Below are positions 43,756-52,168 of a stretch of 64,000 bases of DNA, piece after piece. The stretch covers positions 89,882 through 153,881 of the forward strand of contig DIWR01000027.1 in the NCBI GenBank assembly GCA_002428495.1. The letters run 5' to 3'. This DNA is from Synergistaceae bacterium UBA6101 (lineage in GTDB: Bacteria > Synergistota > Synergistia > Synergistales > Synergistaceae). Both the position numbers and the translations under genes were made by a program. The stretch's first letter is position 1. Every line of letters begins with the position of its first letter. Below the pieces are notes generated by a model. The model searched no databases and had not been told where the DNA came from. It was given only the letters and a program-made list of their open reading frames with translations.

Positions 43756-45132
43756 TTAGATTACCAGTCCTTCGTTAAGGTGCCTGCAGTTCTGGGCGAT
43801 AGCGTTCATTGAAGCGGCGTTGATCGGATATGCGATCGGCGATGCAGAGAGAAGCGGATGCGTTGCAACCTGGAATGTGTTGAGTTCTGTCGCCGTCAGT
43901 CCCTTCTGTATCGCCAGGCTGAGTATGTTGATCATCTCGCCAACTGTGTCTCCCCCAGAGATCTGGGCTCCGAGGATCACACCGGAACATTTTGAGAATA
44001 TGAGTTTTATCTGAACAGTGCTGCTTCCGGGAAGTGACCCGGGATGACGGTCCATTGTAGTGAACTCTCCGACATTTATCGTAAAGCCTTCCTGCCTTGC
44101 CCTTGCCTCTGTCAGTCCGGCAGCGGCGAATGTCTTGCCAAAGATCTGGGTAGAAAATGCACTGATCGTACCCTTGTTGGCTCTGATGAGCCTGAGCTGG
44201 AATGCATTGCTTCCTGCGATCTTTGCTTCCATTGCGGCAGTTGAAGCAAGAAGGACTGGGACATCCTTGTTTGTGAAGAAACACTTCTTCTCAGCACAGT
44301 CTCCTACAGCAAAGATGTCGGGGTCGCTGGTCCTGGTGTACTGGTCAACGATGATCGCGCCCTTCGCGTTGACATCAAGCCCCGCTTCTTTCGCAAGCAG
44401 GCCGTTAGGCCTTACTCCGAGTCCGAGTATTACCAATTCAGCAGGGATCTTGTCGCCGTTTTCAAGTTCAAGAGCTTCGACTTTTTTATCACCGATAATT
44501 TTTTTGACTTTTGTATTGGTTAGGATATTGATGCCCTTTTCCCTCATCATCTTCTCTATGTCATCTGTGTAACTTTTGTCAAATGCCTGCCAGAGACATG
44601 CGTCAGCCATTTCAACGAGAGCAACCTTTTTACCCGTCATGCTGATCTGCTCGGCAAACTCCACTCCAATGAATCCGCCGCCGATTACGGCGACATTCTC
44701 AACTTCTTCAAGCTTCTCCAGGATGGTGTTCAGATAATCCTGGTTCTTGTAAATCGGGAATACATTTTCGAATTCATGTCCCGGAATAAATGTAGGGATG
44801 ATGGGAAGTGATCCGGTTGCGATGACAAGCTTCTTGTAGCTGTATGTGTCATTGTTTTTTGTGGTCACGGTCTTGTTTTCTTTGTCTATCTTCACAACTG
44901 TCCCAACTACAAGGTTGATTTTGGCGTCTACCAGCATCTTGTCAGGGATGACATTTTTGCTTGTGCAGCGAAGAGTGCCGTAAATGTATGGTATGCCGCA
45001 GGGCACCATTACAGCGTCTGTATCCCTGATAACTGTAATGTCGATATCGCCGCCGTATGCCTTACGTGCCATGGTCGCGCTGAGAATGCCGCCTGCGCTT
45101 CCTCCAATTACCAGCAGATCTGTCTTTTTCAT
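43756..45132 (-). CDS. FAD/NAD(P)-dependent disulfide oxidoreductase (NADH oxidase/CoA-disulfide reductase type)
   Basis: The 458-residue flavoprotein has an N-terminal FAD loop (LLVIGGSAGGILSA), a single redox Cys in VPCGIPYIYG (about residue 46), an NAD loop (NVAVIGGGFIGVEFAEQ) and the second FAD motif (DIFAVGDCAE). The C-terminal dimerisation domain ends ASPIAYPINAAS. The single Cys and layout match the Nox/CoADR group, which reduces oxygen or small disulfides. Its promoter region has an AGACATATGTCT palindrome related to the one before the Fe-S operon, suggesting shared redox control. The C-terminal part is somewhat unlike classical Nox, so the substrate is open. Confidence 0.85.
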   Translation of the reverse strand: MKKTDLLVIGGSAGGILSATMARKAYGGDIDITVIRDTDAVMVPCGIPYIYGTLRCTSKNVIPDKMLVDAKINLVVGTVVKIDKENKTVTTKNNDTYSYKKLVIATGSLPIIPTFIPGHEFENVFPIYKNQDYLNTILEKLEEVENVAVIGGGFIGVEFAEQISMTGKKVALVEMADACLWQAFDKSYTDDIEKMMREKGINILTNTKVKKIIGDKKVEALELENGDKIPAELVILGLGVRPNGLLAKEAGLDVNAKGAIIVDQYTRTSDPDIFAVGDCAEKKCFFTNKDVPVLLASTAAMEAKIAGSNAFQLRLIRANKGTISAFSTQIFGKTFAAAGLTEARARQEGFTINVGEFTTMDRHPGSLPGSSTVQIKLIFSKCSGVILGAQISGGDTVGEMINILSLAIQKGLTATELNTFQVATHPLLSASPIAYPINAASMNAIAQNCRHLNEGLVI

Positions 45133-45188
45133 TTATAAAGTCCCCCTTTGTTTTTTTATTACCTATGGTGCATTATTTCACCATTGGA

Positions 45189-45214
45189 AGACATATGTCT
45201 GTGACATTATCACA
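45189..45214. promoter_or_regulatory. Operator-like palindromes upstream of the disulfide reductase
   Basis: AGACATATGTCT (45189-45200) is a perfect palindrome sharing GACATATGTC with the twin operators at 43350 and 43386. It overlaps by one base a CRP/FNR-like TGTGA-5-TCACA repeat (45200-45214). Both lie 57-82 bp before the gene start. Confidence 0.55.
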
Positions 45215-45306
45215 AAGGTTTGTTATCTTTATTTTCTAAAAATAGAAATTCTTAATAGCAGAATTAACGAGCAGGATCGCCTGATCTTAGTTTAGAGGGC
45301 AGTATA

Positions 45307-45957
45307 TCAGATCGCTTTTTCAGCAAATTTTGCCCCCAACTCAAAGGCTTTTTGGCAGTCCTTGGGAAAAACTTCTTTCTTTCTTTTAGCCTTGGCTTCC
45401 GGATCGAACATATTACATACTACCTTGGAGTAATCTTCGAACTGGCAGGTATCAAAGCACAGAAGTGTTTCTGTTGGTCCAAAGACCATTTTCAAAGCCA
45501 TCTCGTTGATCTTTATTGGTACGTCCATACCGGTCATCTTCATCATTTCTTCTGTTAAGTTCATGGTGTAGATAAAAGCTGTATTGATCTTGCCTGGGAA
45601 AAGCGATCTTTCGGTATTGCTGTATTCCATATATTGAAAAAGAAGCCGGTCAAGGAAAGAGGCCATTTCCCCGCTGACCCTGCCGAAATATATCGGGGAT
45701 CCAAGTATAATGGCATCAGCCTGCTCCACTTTTTTGAATACCTCAGTCAGGTCATCCTGTATCGGACAACTGCCGTAGCTTTTCCCATCCTTTGTCTTGC
45801 ATGCAAAACAGCTTATGCATCCTTTGTAGTTTAAGTCATAAAGATGGATCAGTTCAGTTTCGGCCCCTTTTGATTCTGCTCCCTCAAGTGCTTTGTTTAA
45901 AAGAGTCGCGGTGTTCCATTTTTTCCTGGGGCTTCCGTTAAATGCAATTATTTTCAT
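45307..45957 (-). CDS. Flavodoxin-fold NAD(P)H:FMN reductase-like protein
   Basis: The 216-residue protein begins KIIAFNGSPRKKWNTATLL (FMN phosphate loop), has a CISCFACK cysteine segment and ADAIILGSPIYFGRVSGEM. It belongs to the iron-sulfur flavoprotein-like NADPH-dependent FMN reductase family common in anaerobes. It probably moves electrons between ferredoxin or NADH and small acceptors. It follows ddh by 33 bp and starts with a GGAGGGACC ribosome site. Confidence 0.85.
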   Translation of the reverse strand: MKIIAFNGSPRKKWNTATLLNKALEGAESKGAETELIHLYDLNYKGCISCFACKTKDGKSYGSCPIQDDLTEVFKKVEQADAIILGSPIYFGRVSGEMASFLDRLLFQYMEYSNTERSLFPGKINTAFIYTMNLTEEMMKMTGMDVPIKINEMALKMVFGPTETLLCFDTCQFEDYSKVVCNMFDPEAKAKRKKEVFPKDCQKAFELGAKFAEKAI

Positions 45958-45990
45958 TTATGGTCCCTCCGTTTTAGGCAATTATCAGCT

Positions 45991-46983
45991 CTATAGCATC
46001 GTCGACCTGAGCTGTCCCGGGGAAAGCGGTGACAATAATGCCGGAGGAAGGTCAAAGACTGTGCGGCATCCGGTCTCGCCCCTGCTGCTGAGTCTGTGTA
46101 CCGCTCTGGCACATGCGACCAGGAAGCTGGAAGTGAATTCAGGGTTTGATTCCAGCGCCAGTCGGAACTCTATGGTATGTTTATTCTCCCTGTTGACTCC
46201 TGTCCGGCCGGTCCGGATCACAAACCCTCCGTGAGGAAGTTTGCAGTGTTCTGACTGCATCTCTTCAGTTGAGATAAATGTTACGGTGGTGTCGTAATCG
46301 GCAAAATAGTTGGGCATGTTTTTGATCTTTTTTTCTATGCTCTCTTTGTCTGCGCCCTCTTCCACCACTACATAACATTCTCTTGTATGTTTTTCGCGCG
46401 CTGTCAGGCTGGGACATTCTCCATTACGGACTGCCTCGACATTGCATTCCACCGGGACGGTATACTGGATCGCACTGACCACTCCGGGGATCCTGCGGAT
46501 CGCATCGGAGTGTCCCTGGCTTACCCCGGGACCCCAGAAGGTGTATCCGTGTCCCTCAGGCAGTACAGAAAGGGCGTAAAGACGCATAAGGGAAAAATAT
46601 CCCGGGTCCCATCCCGCGGAGATGAGGGCAATATGTCCTCCTGCTTTGGCAGAATTGTCAACTGCCTCGAAGTGCTTCGGTATGTTCTGATGGGTATCGA
46701 AGCTGTCTATTATATTGAACATGCCGGCAAGTTTTGGTGACATCTCAGGCAGGTCAGCTGCGCTCCCGCAGCATATAATCATTACATCGACCCTGTCCTT
46801 CAGCGACTTTATATCGGACATTGCTATGACAGCCGCGTTCTCTGTCATTAGTTTAAGTGAGGAAGGGTCTCTCCGAGTGACTACTGCGACCAGCTCCATG
46901 TCTTCATTTTGCATGATGGCTGACTCTGTGCCCTTGCCGATGTTGCCGTAACCTGCGATGGCTATGCGAATTGGTTCTGTCAT
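45991..46983 (-). CDS. ddh: meso-Diaminopimelate D-dehydrogenase
   Basis: This 330-residue NADPH enzyme has the N-terminal loop IAIAGYGNIGKGTESA and the substrate regions SAGWDPGYFSLMR and FWGPGVSQGHSDAIRRI. It makes meso-DAP directly from tetrahydrodipicolinate with ammonia, bypassing the acylated intermediates. Its start overlaps the dapB stop by 4 nt (ATGA), so dapA-dapB-ddh forms a short complete route to DAP. The C-terminal end is somewhat longer and divergent compared with classical Ddh, but the key blocks are intact. Confidence 0.9.
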   Translation of the reverse strand: MTEPIRIAIAGYGNIGKGTESAIMQNEDMELVAVVTRRDPSSLKLMTENAAVIAMSDIKSLKDRVDVMIICCGSAADLPEMSPKLAGMFNIIDSFDTHQNIPKHFEAVDNSAKAGGHIALISAGWDPGYFSLMRLYALSVLPEGHGYTFWGPGVSQGHSDAIRRIPGVVSAIQYTVPVECNVEAVRNGECPSLTAREKHTRECYVVVEEGADKESIEKKIKNMPNYFADYDTTVTFISTEEMQSEHCKLPHGGFVIRTGRTGVNRENKHTIEFRLALESNPEFTSSFLVACARAVHRLSSRGETGCRTVFDLPPALLSPLSPGQLRSTML

Positions 46984-47723
46984 CTTATAATGTCCTCCAT
47001 TCCGTAATATCCTGCAGGTTTTCCCTGCAGGAACTTTGCTGCGCAGATAGCTCCCTCTGCAAAGAGGGTGCGGCTGAATGCCTCGTGTCTTAAAGAAAGC
47101 TGCTGTGTATCTGTAGTTATGTAAACTTCATGATCTCCGACGATATCACCCATGCGCAGAGAGTGGATAGTTATATCGTCCGGGTCTCTCCTCTCGAAGC
47201 CGCTGCGGCCGCATTTGATGACAGCCCCGGGTCGGACCGATGTGAGCGCGTCTGCAAGTGTCATGGCAGTCCCGCTTGGGGCATCTTTCTTACGGTTGTG
47301 GTGTTTTTCAACTATTTCAATATCTGCTTTCGGGAAAGCACGGGCCGCCTGTTTGGCAAATTCGATGAGAAGCGCCACGCCGATGGACATGTTGGATGCA
47401 TGGAACAAAGGTATCTTTAGAGCAGCTCTTCTGATGACCGCAAACTCTTCCTGAGTGTGTCCCGTAGTCGCTATGACCACAGGCAGACCCCGGGTGATGG
47501 CATATTCAGTCAATGCTTCAGCAGTTGTGTGAAATGTAAAGTCAATAATAACGTCAGCCGGGCCGGTGTATTCTGTCAATGAGGAGAAAACGCCGCGGCA
47601 GCCTCCTGTTACATCAACTGCTGCCGCCAAAGTGGCGTCAAGGTCTGCAGACTCTTTTTGTATCATGGACACGATCTCGCTGCCCATCCTTCCGTTTGCT
47701 CCGTTAACAATTACCCTCATCAT
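46980..47723 (-). CDS. dapB: 4-Hydroxy-tetrahydrodipicolinate reductase
   Basis: DapB reduces the DapA product to tetrahydrodipicolinate. The 247-residue protein has VNGANGRMGSEIV (NAD(P) loop), the catalytic EKHHNRKKDAPSGTA motif and VIDFTFHTTA. It overlaps the dapA stop by 4 nt. Starts at tandem ATG codons 47723 or 47720; the first overlaps the dapA stop as ATGA. Confidence 0.95.
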   Translation of the reverse strand: MMRVIVNGANGRMGSEIVSMIQKESADLDATLAAAVDVTGGCRGVFSSLTEYTGPADVIIDFTFHTTAEALTEYAITRGLPVVIATTGHTQEEFAVIRRAALKIPLFHASNMSIGVALLIEFAKQAARAFPKADIEIVEKHHNRKKDAPSGTAMTLADALTSVRPGAVIKCGRSGFERRDPDDITIHSLRMGDIVGDHEVYITTDTQQLSLRHEAFSRTLFAEGAICAAKFLQGKPAGYYGMEDIIR

Positions 47724-48610
47724 ACTGATATCCCCTCGGCTCTCATGAGATCTATCATTTTGTTGAACTTGACCTCGTCCATTTCCGTAAGAGGCATGCG
47801 GATATCAGGTTCGCAGAAGCCCATAGCCGCCATAGCCGCTTTGACAGGTATAGGGCTGACTTCGCTGAAGATTGCGTCTATGAGAGGCCGGTAACGGAAC
47901 TGAAGCGCCGCGGCGCCCTTTATGTCACCGGCAAAGAACCTCTTGCATATCTCCCCCGTCTGTACCGGAAGGATATTGGAAAGGACAGATATGCAGCCCA
48001 TTGCTCCAACAGCCATTAGAGGCACGATCTCGCCGTCGTTTCCGGAATAGAGCGTCAGCCCGCCGTTTAGTCTGGACATTGTATCTACGATCTTGTCTAT
48101 ATTGCTGTTTGCTTCCTTTATTGCAACGATACGCTCATGTTTAGCAAGCTCCGCATATGTCTCAGGTTCGATCGCGGTTCCGGTCCTTGAGGGTACGTTG
48201 TAGACGATGAGAGGAATGGAGCTCGCGTCCGCAATTGCGCTGAAGTGGCGGACAAGCCCCTTCTGTGTTGTCTTGTTGTAGTAAGGGGTCACCGAAAGGG
48301 ATGCGTCAGCTCCGACCTCACCGGCAAAGCGAGTCAGTGAAATGGCATAGGCTGTATCGTTGCTTCCGGTGCCTGCTATCAGAGGAACTCTGTGGTTGAC
48401 GTGGCCTACTGCAAAATCGATCACGCTCCTATGCTCGTCATCAGACATCGTTGAGCATTCTCCTGTTGTGCCGCATACCAGAAGGGCGTCGATACCCTCC
48501 TCAATCTGCCAGTCGATAAGACGGCCAAATTTATCGAAGTCGATCCCCTGACCTTTAAAAGGCGTTATAAGCGCTGTAGCGATCCCGGTGAAAATTATTT
48601 TCTTTGACAT
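47720..48610 (-). CDS. dapA: 4-Hydroxy-tetrahydrodipicolinate synthase
   Basis: DapA condenses pyruvate with aspartate semialdehyde. The 296-residue TIM barrel has CGTTGECSTMSDDEH, the catalytic Tyr in YYNKTT and VYNVPSRTG, and the Schiff-base Lys in ERIVAIKEANS. The ATG at 48610 follows AGGAGG by 9 nt. It heads the dapA-dapB-ddh operon. Confidence 0.95.
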   Translation of the reverse strand: MSKKIIFTGIATALITPFKGQGIDFDKFGRLIDWQIEEGIDALLVCGTTGECSTMSDDEHRSVIDFAVGHVNHRVPLIAGTGSNDTAYAISLTRFAGEVGADASLSVTPYYNKTTQKGLVRHFSAIADASSIPLIVYNVPSRTGTAIEPETYAELAKHERIVAIKEANSNIDKIVDTMSRLNGGLTLYSGNDGEIVPLMAVGAMGCISVLSNILPVQTGEICKRFFAGDIKGAAALQFRYRPLIDAIFSEVSPIPVKAAMAAMGFCEPDIRMPLTEMDEVKFNKMIDLMRAEGISV

Positions 48611-48849
48611 CGATCTTAACCTCCTCTTTTCTGTACACTAAAGTAACTGACAGTCAAAGATCCGTCATTTTTACTTAAATACATACTTTCTGTATATTTT
48701 CGGTTTATTTTTTACTATATGAGTGCAATGGAATGTTTGAACATATATAAAAACTTTAAGAGGAAATCAAAACTCCCTTAAAATTCGCAAAGGTTATCAT
48801 ATAAAAGAAGAGTTGTACAGTACTATTAAGAAAAAAATGAAAAGTATGT

Positions 48850-49013
48850 TAGCTTTACCGCTGTCTTTTCCCTGACAAGTTCTCCCCGATGTACGCATCT
48901 CCTGAAAGTGTAAAGACCATTACGGAGCGTTGCCTTTCTGTATTTATTACAGAACTTCTCACCTCCCTTTTTGACTGAAAAAAATTTGTTGTCGAAAGCT
49001 TCTTTAACGCTCC
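48850..49013 (-). other. Unassigned structured intergenic region upstream of dapA
   Basis: The 430-bp gap at 48611-49040 holds no convincing gene. On the minus strand GGAGCGTT (49006-49013) pairs with AACGCTCC (48924-48931), enclosing a perfect TTCTGTA/TACAGAA hairpin (48936-48954). Further on lies GATG/CATC and then AACTTGTCAGGGAAAAGACAG (written in parts: AACTTGTCAGGG, AAAAGACAG; 48861-48881), which looks like the 3' core of a glycine aptamer. The aptamer's CCGAAGG-GCAA core was not found. The remaining 48611-48849 is AT-rich with no motif beyond the dapA ribosome site. Confidence 0.35.
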
Positions 49014-49040
49014 ACTCTTTCCAGATCCATTATCTTACCC

Positions 49041-51188
49041 TTATCGCTCATCGGACGCATTGTCAAACAATTGGCTAATTTCACGCTCAACATGTCGCCT
49101 CATTTTCTTTTTAGAATTTACAATATAAAAAATTATGTTTTGCTTTAACAACCGACCGGCTTCTAAAACAAAGATTTTTTCTAGTTTTATTGTTCGCATT
49201 TGTGAACGACCGAAATCATAAAGCGCAGAACATCTCCAATAAGTGTTTAGCTCTTCATAAAAAATACGGTCATCACCATAATATCCAATCAGCTGCGCCC
49301 CAACTTTTGATTCAATGTGATCGATCACAGTATTGTTTATGATATGCGCAAATGATCTGACAGGTTGGCCCAAAGAAAGTGGAAAGCGTGAAAAGCGATA
49401 TGGTGATTGAGAACTTGTCAGTCTTCTGTATGCTACCAACTTGGTGCGTAAGCCGGGAAGGGCTTGAAAGTTTTTCTGTGCATTTTCAAAAACATCGAGT
49501 GGCATAGTATAAATTGAGCTTAACACATTCACCTGTCGATAATAATATCCGCTTGCCAGCAGAATTCTTTCAACATAATCCGCACAATTTGATTTTTTTA
49601 CATCGTATTTACATTCACCTTTGCTGAATTCTTCCTCGATTTTTGCCGCCTCTGCATGCATTCTTTGAATGGCTTCCGATGAAACTCCTTTTACACGAAA
49701 TCCTAGCGTATCTCGACCGTATGCCACTCCATATGTACTGGTATGCTCATAATTGTCCGACGTTGGATTAACGCCGAACAAATAATCCGACATCTTCATA
49801 TTTTGGAGTAAAAGTGATTTTTTTTCAGGATCCGCATGATGGTTTGAACTATACACCATATCACCAATGCGAATTGCGATATGCCCAAATGGATTTCCCA
49901 TAGCTATGTACTCATCTTCTTTTGAAGAAGAGTATGAAAGCAAAATTTCAATATCTGCAGGTAAGTCTTTTTCCAACTGAGCCAGCGCACTTTGAATATT
50001 GCGGGCTGAATGTCCATTTTCCAAACCAAATTCCGAACTGAAACTACGCGGCACAATTTTTGGATTTAGAAGGAAATCCACTATCTTGCTGATATTCATG
50101 TTTTCGCGGAATCCTTGTTGTGCTTTTAGCATGGAAGTTTGTTTTGCAACATCTTTAAGGAGCGACTGTGCCTGGCCGCCAATTTCCTTCACTGAGTAAT
50201 TTATTTCAGCTAGCCCGAGTCTCGCGAAGAATTCTGCGTTTTCTTTTTCATGTCCGCTTATCACACTCAATAATATCGTAGGTTTTCCCAGGACAAAGGC
50301 TTCTGACGGAGCTAGCCCTCCTGCCTTGGTTATAAACAAGTCAGACGCATTAATAAACGAAACTAAGTCAGTTTGGGGAATAAATCCCATGATCTCCAAC
50401 TTAACATGCTTAGGCATCTGTTGCTCAATTTGGTGCAATGCTTCAAATTGTTTTTTATTACGGCCACAAACAGCAATAATTTGCAGCGGTTGTTCTGCCG
50501 CATCAGCTAAGCTTATGACAATTCCCTGAAAATCTCCTACCCCTTCTTTACCGCTGGCAAGCACAATAGTTTTAATTAATGATTGGAATCCGATTTGATC
50601 CAAGCATTTTTTTGAAATATCTGAATCAGTTTCCTGAACATTTACCGGCATGCCGGAAGTCTCAAACAAATCAGAGAACACGCCGGATTCCAGCCAGCTT
50701 GTTTCTAAGGCAGGGTGCGCTAAAAAAGTCCGATCGATCCTTTTGGATATTCGGGGAAAGTACCCGACAAAATAATCGGTATGAAGCCAACCAATTTTGA
50801 TGTTTGGCATCAGGGCTTTCTCTCTTAAATTGCCCAATATTTGTGCTGCACCATAGTGTGTTGCAAAAACAGCATCAGGATCTTCCTCCAAAATGTACTC
50901 ATAAACCTTTTGTTCTGAATATTCGCTTGGCAAGCAAGTTAATGAAGCTACGCACTTTCCCCGTTCCTGCATGGTTTGAAACAAATTATCAAACAAAAGA
51001 GGTAAGTTTTGTGCGACAAACCAATAGAGTTTTTCATTAAGCATTCTTGTTATCGGGTCCATAAATTCACGAATATCTTTTTGTAAAATTATGGCGCAAG
51101 GATCTTTTTTTAGAATTTCTTTCTCGATCGAACAAGCGGCGCTAATGTGTCCCTGTCCAATTGAAGAGTAGAATATTATAATTTTCAT
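49041..51188 (-). CDS. Glycosyltransferase (MGDG synthase/GT28 type) fused to a papain-like/LRAT-like domain
   Basis: The protein is 715 residues long. The first 380 or so are a GT-B transferase: MKIIIFYSSIGQGHISAA, KIGWLHTDYFVGYFP, VCGRNKKQ and FITKAGGLAPSEAFVLG, like UgtP/MGD glycolipid synthases. From about residue 395 a second domain follows: FGHIAIRIGDMVYSSN, then KKSNCADYVERILLASG. His and Cys in this order recall circularly permuted papain-like (NlpC/P60, LRAT or DUF4105) hydrolases or acyltransferases. The last 120 residues are basic with no known motif. The gene is AT-rich compared with its neighbours and has its own palindrome matching the tetR promoter. Transfer from elsewhere is likely. 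Confidence 0.75.
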   Translation of the reverse strand: MKIIIFYSSIGQGHISAACSIEKEILKKDPCAIILQKDIREFMDPITRMLNEKLYWFVAQNLPLLFDNLFQTMQERGKCVASLTCLPSEYSEQKVYEYILEEDPDAVFATHYGAAQILGNLREKALMPNIKIGWLHTDYFVGYFPRISKRIDRTFLAHPALETSWLESGVFSDLFETSGMPVNVQETDSDISKKCLDQIGFQSLIKTIVLASGKEGVGDFQGIVISLADAAEQPLQIIAVCGRNKKQFEALHQIEQQMPKHVKLEIMGFIPQTDLVSFINASDLFITKAGGLAPSEAFVLGKPTILLSVISGHEKENAEFFARLGLAEINYSVKEIGGQAQSLLKDVAKQTSMLKAQQGFRENMNISKIVDFLLNPKIVPRSFSSEFGLENGHSARNIQSALAQLEKDLPADIEILLSYSSSKEDEYIAMGNPFGHIAIRIGDMVYSSNHHADPEKKSLLLQNMKMSDYLFGVNPTSDNYEHTSTYGVAYGRDTLGFRVKGVSSEAIQRMHAEAAKIEEEFSKGECKYDVKKSNCADYVERILLASGYYYRQVNVLSSIYTMPLDVFENAQKNFQALPGLRTKLVAYRRLTSSQSPYRFSRFPLSLGQPVRSFAHIINNTVIDHIESKVGAQLIGYYGDDRIFYEELNTYWRCSALYDFGRSQMRTIKLEKIFVLEAGRLLKQNIIFYIVNSKKKMRRHVEREISQLFDNASDER

Positions 51189-51246
51189 TTTCTTATTCCT
51201 TCTGATGTAAAAAGATGTTTTGAAGTAATAAATGGCATGATTATTC

Positions 51247-51258
51247 TGACTTAAGTCA
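51247..51258. promoter_or_regulatory. TetR-type operator TGACTTAAGTCA before the glycosyltransferase fusion
   Basis: This perfect 12-bp palindrome lies 59 bp before the start at 51188. It differs by one central base from the palindrome before tetR at 51951. Confidence 0.65.
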
Positions 51259-51314
51259 ATTAATTAGATTAAAAGACACTCATACATTGTTGAGCTTAAT
51301 ATGATCTCGTCGAA

Positions 51315-51932
51315 CTACACCGGGATATGTAACTCCCCTTCGGGCAATCCCAGTGCATTCTCAACAAGCCGCTTTGCAAACTTTTTTTGGTATTCTAAAA
51401 TATCAGCCGCTTCTTTTTCATATATGGCTTCAACATAGCACTGAATAATGGACATTATCGAGTTAGAAACGGCTTTGGGATGAGGGACGGAAAAAATTTG
51501 TTTTCTTTGCCCTTCTTTAATAATACTTAATAAATATGGAGCAATTAATTTTTTTACCTGTCGAAATACCTTATCCATAAGATGAAGATATTGATCATTA
51601 TAAAGGAAATCCAATAATAACCCTTGTTTTCCCTGAATTGTAGCGAGCAAAATATTTGCCATTAACTCTATTTTTCGAGGCAGAGAAATTTCTGTAGAGT
51701 CTGCGACCGCATCAATAGCTGTTCGAAATTTTGATAAATGCCGATTAATCAGTGCGTCAATAATTTCTTCTTTAGAAGAAAAATAGTAATAGAATGTGCC
51801 TTGGGCCACACCGACCTTTTTTACGATATCACTGATCATCGTAGGTTGATAACCACGCTCGTAAAAGAGTGTTTCAGCAGCATCCAAAATTTCATTTATT
51901 CTTATCTGCGGATCCTGAGGCGGTCGGGCCAT
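51315..51932 (-). CDS. TetR/AcrR-family transcriptional regulator
   Basis: The 205-residue protein has an N-terminal HTH typical of TetR (ILDAAETLFYERGYQPTMI, then GVAQGTFYYYFSSKEE, about residues 14-58) and a helical ligand domain. A matching palindrome lies 19 bp upstream of its own start and another upstream of the glycosyltransferase gene, so it probably represses both. The next gene downstream is the fusion at 49041. Confidence 0.93.
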   Translation of the reverse strand: MARPPQDPQIRINEILDAAETLFYERGYQPTMISDIVKKVGVAQGTFYYYFSSKEEIIDALINRHLSKFRTAIDAVADSTEISLPRKIELMANILLATIQGKQGLLLDFLYNDQYLHLMDKVFRQVKKLIAPYLLSIIKEGQRKQIFSVPHPKAVSNSIMSIIQCYVEAIYEKEAADILEYQKKFAKRLVENALGLPEGELHIPV

Positions 51933-51950
51933 TTATTACACCTCATTATT

Positions 51951-51962
51951 TGACTTGAGTCA
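51951..51962. promoter_or_regulatory. Operator TGACTTGAGTCA upstream of tetR
   Basis: A 12-bp near-palindrome sits 19 bp before the tetR start, followed by an AT-rich promoter region (TATTATATATA). It fits autoregulation. Confidence 0.65.
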
Positions 51963-52027
51963 TATTATATATATTAAAACTATACCCTGTCAAGCATCAA
52001 TGTATCTGTGTGTACTCAACGAGTCTT

Positions 52028-52070
52028 TTGATATGACGAACCTTTTCACGTCAGGCTCTTTATGTCTCTG
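52028..52070 (-). pseudogene. Fragment of an RlmD-type methyltransferase 3' end
   Basis: The minus strand reads GACATAAAGAGCCTGA, identical to the intact rlmD at about 53978 (coding RDIKSL), followed by about 25 more partly matching bases (TTCGTCAT..CAAAA against TTACGTCATCAAAA). This looks like a small decayed copy of the 3' end of that gene. Confidence 0.5.
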
Positions 52071-52114
52071 GAAATGATCAAAAAGATTAAAACTACATAT
52101 TCAATTCGATAATG

Positions 52115-52144
52115 AATAACTTGACATACTATTGTCAGGTTATT
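52115..52144. repeat. Inverted repeat past the TauE gene
   Basis: AATAACTTGACA and TGTCAGGTTATT pair with one mismatch around a 6-nt loop, 25 bp past the tauE stop. It is either a weak terminator or a protein site (it contains TGACA-6-TGTCA). Confidence 0.5.
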
Positions 52145-52168
52145 CGTTCCCGGCCGGAGTGAAAAATA

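Noticed and set aside
48850..49013. Lysine riboswitch upstream of dapA
   Set aside because: The conserved lysine aptamer blocks were not found; the structure is better left unassigned.
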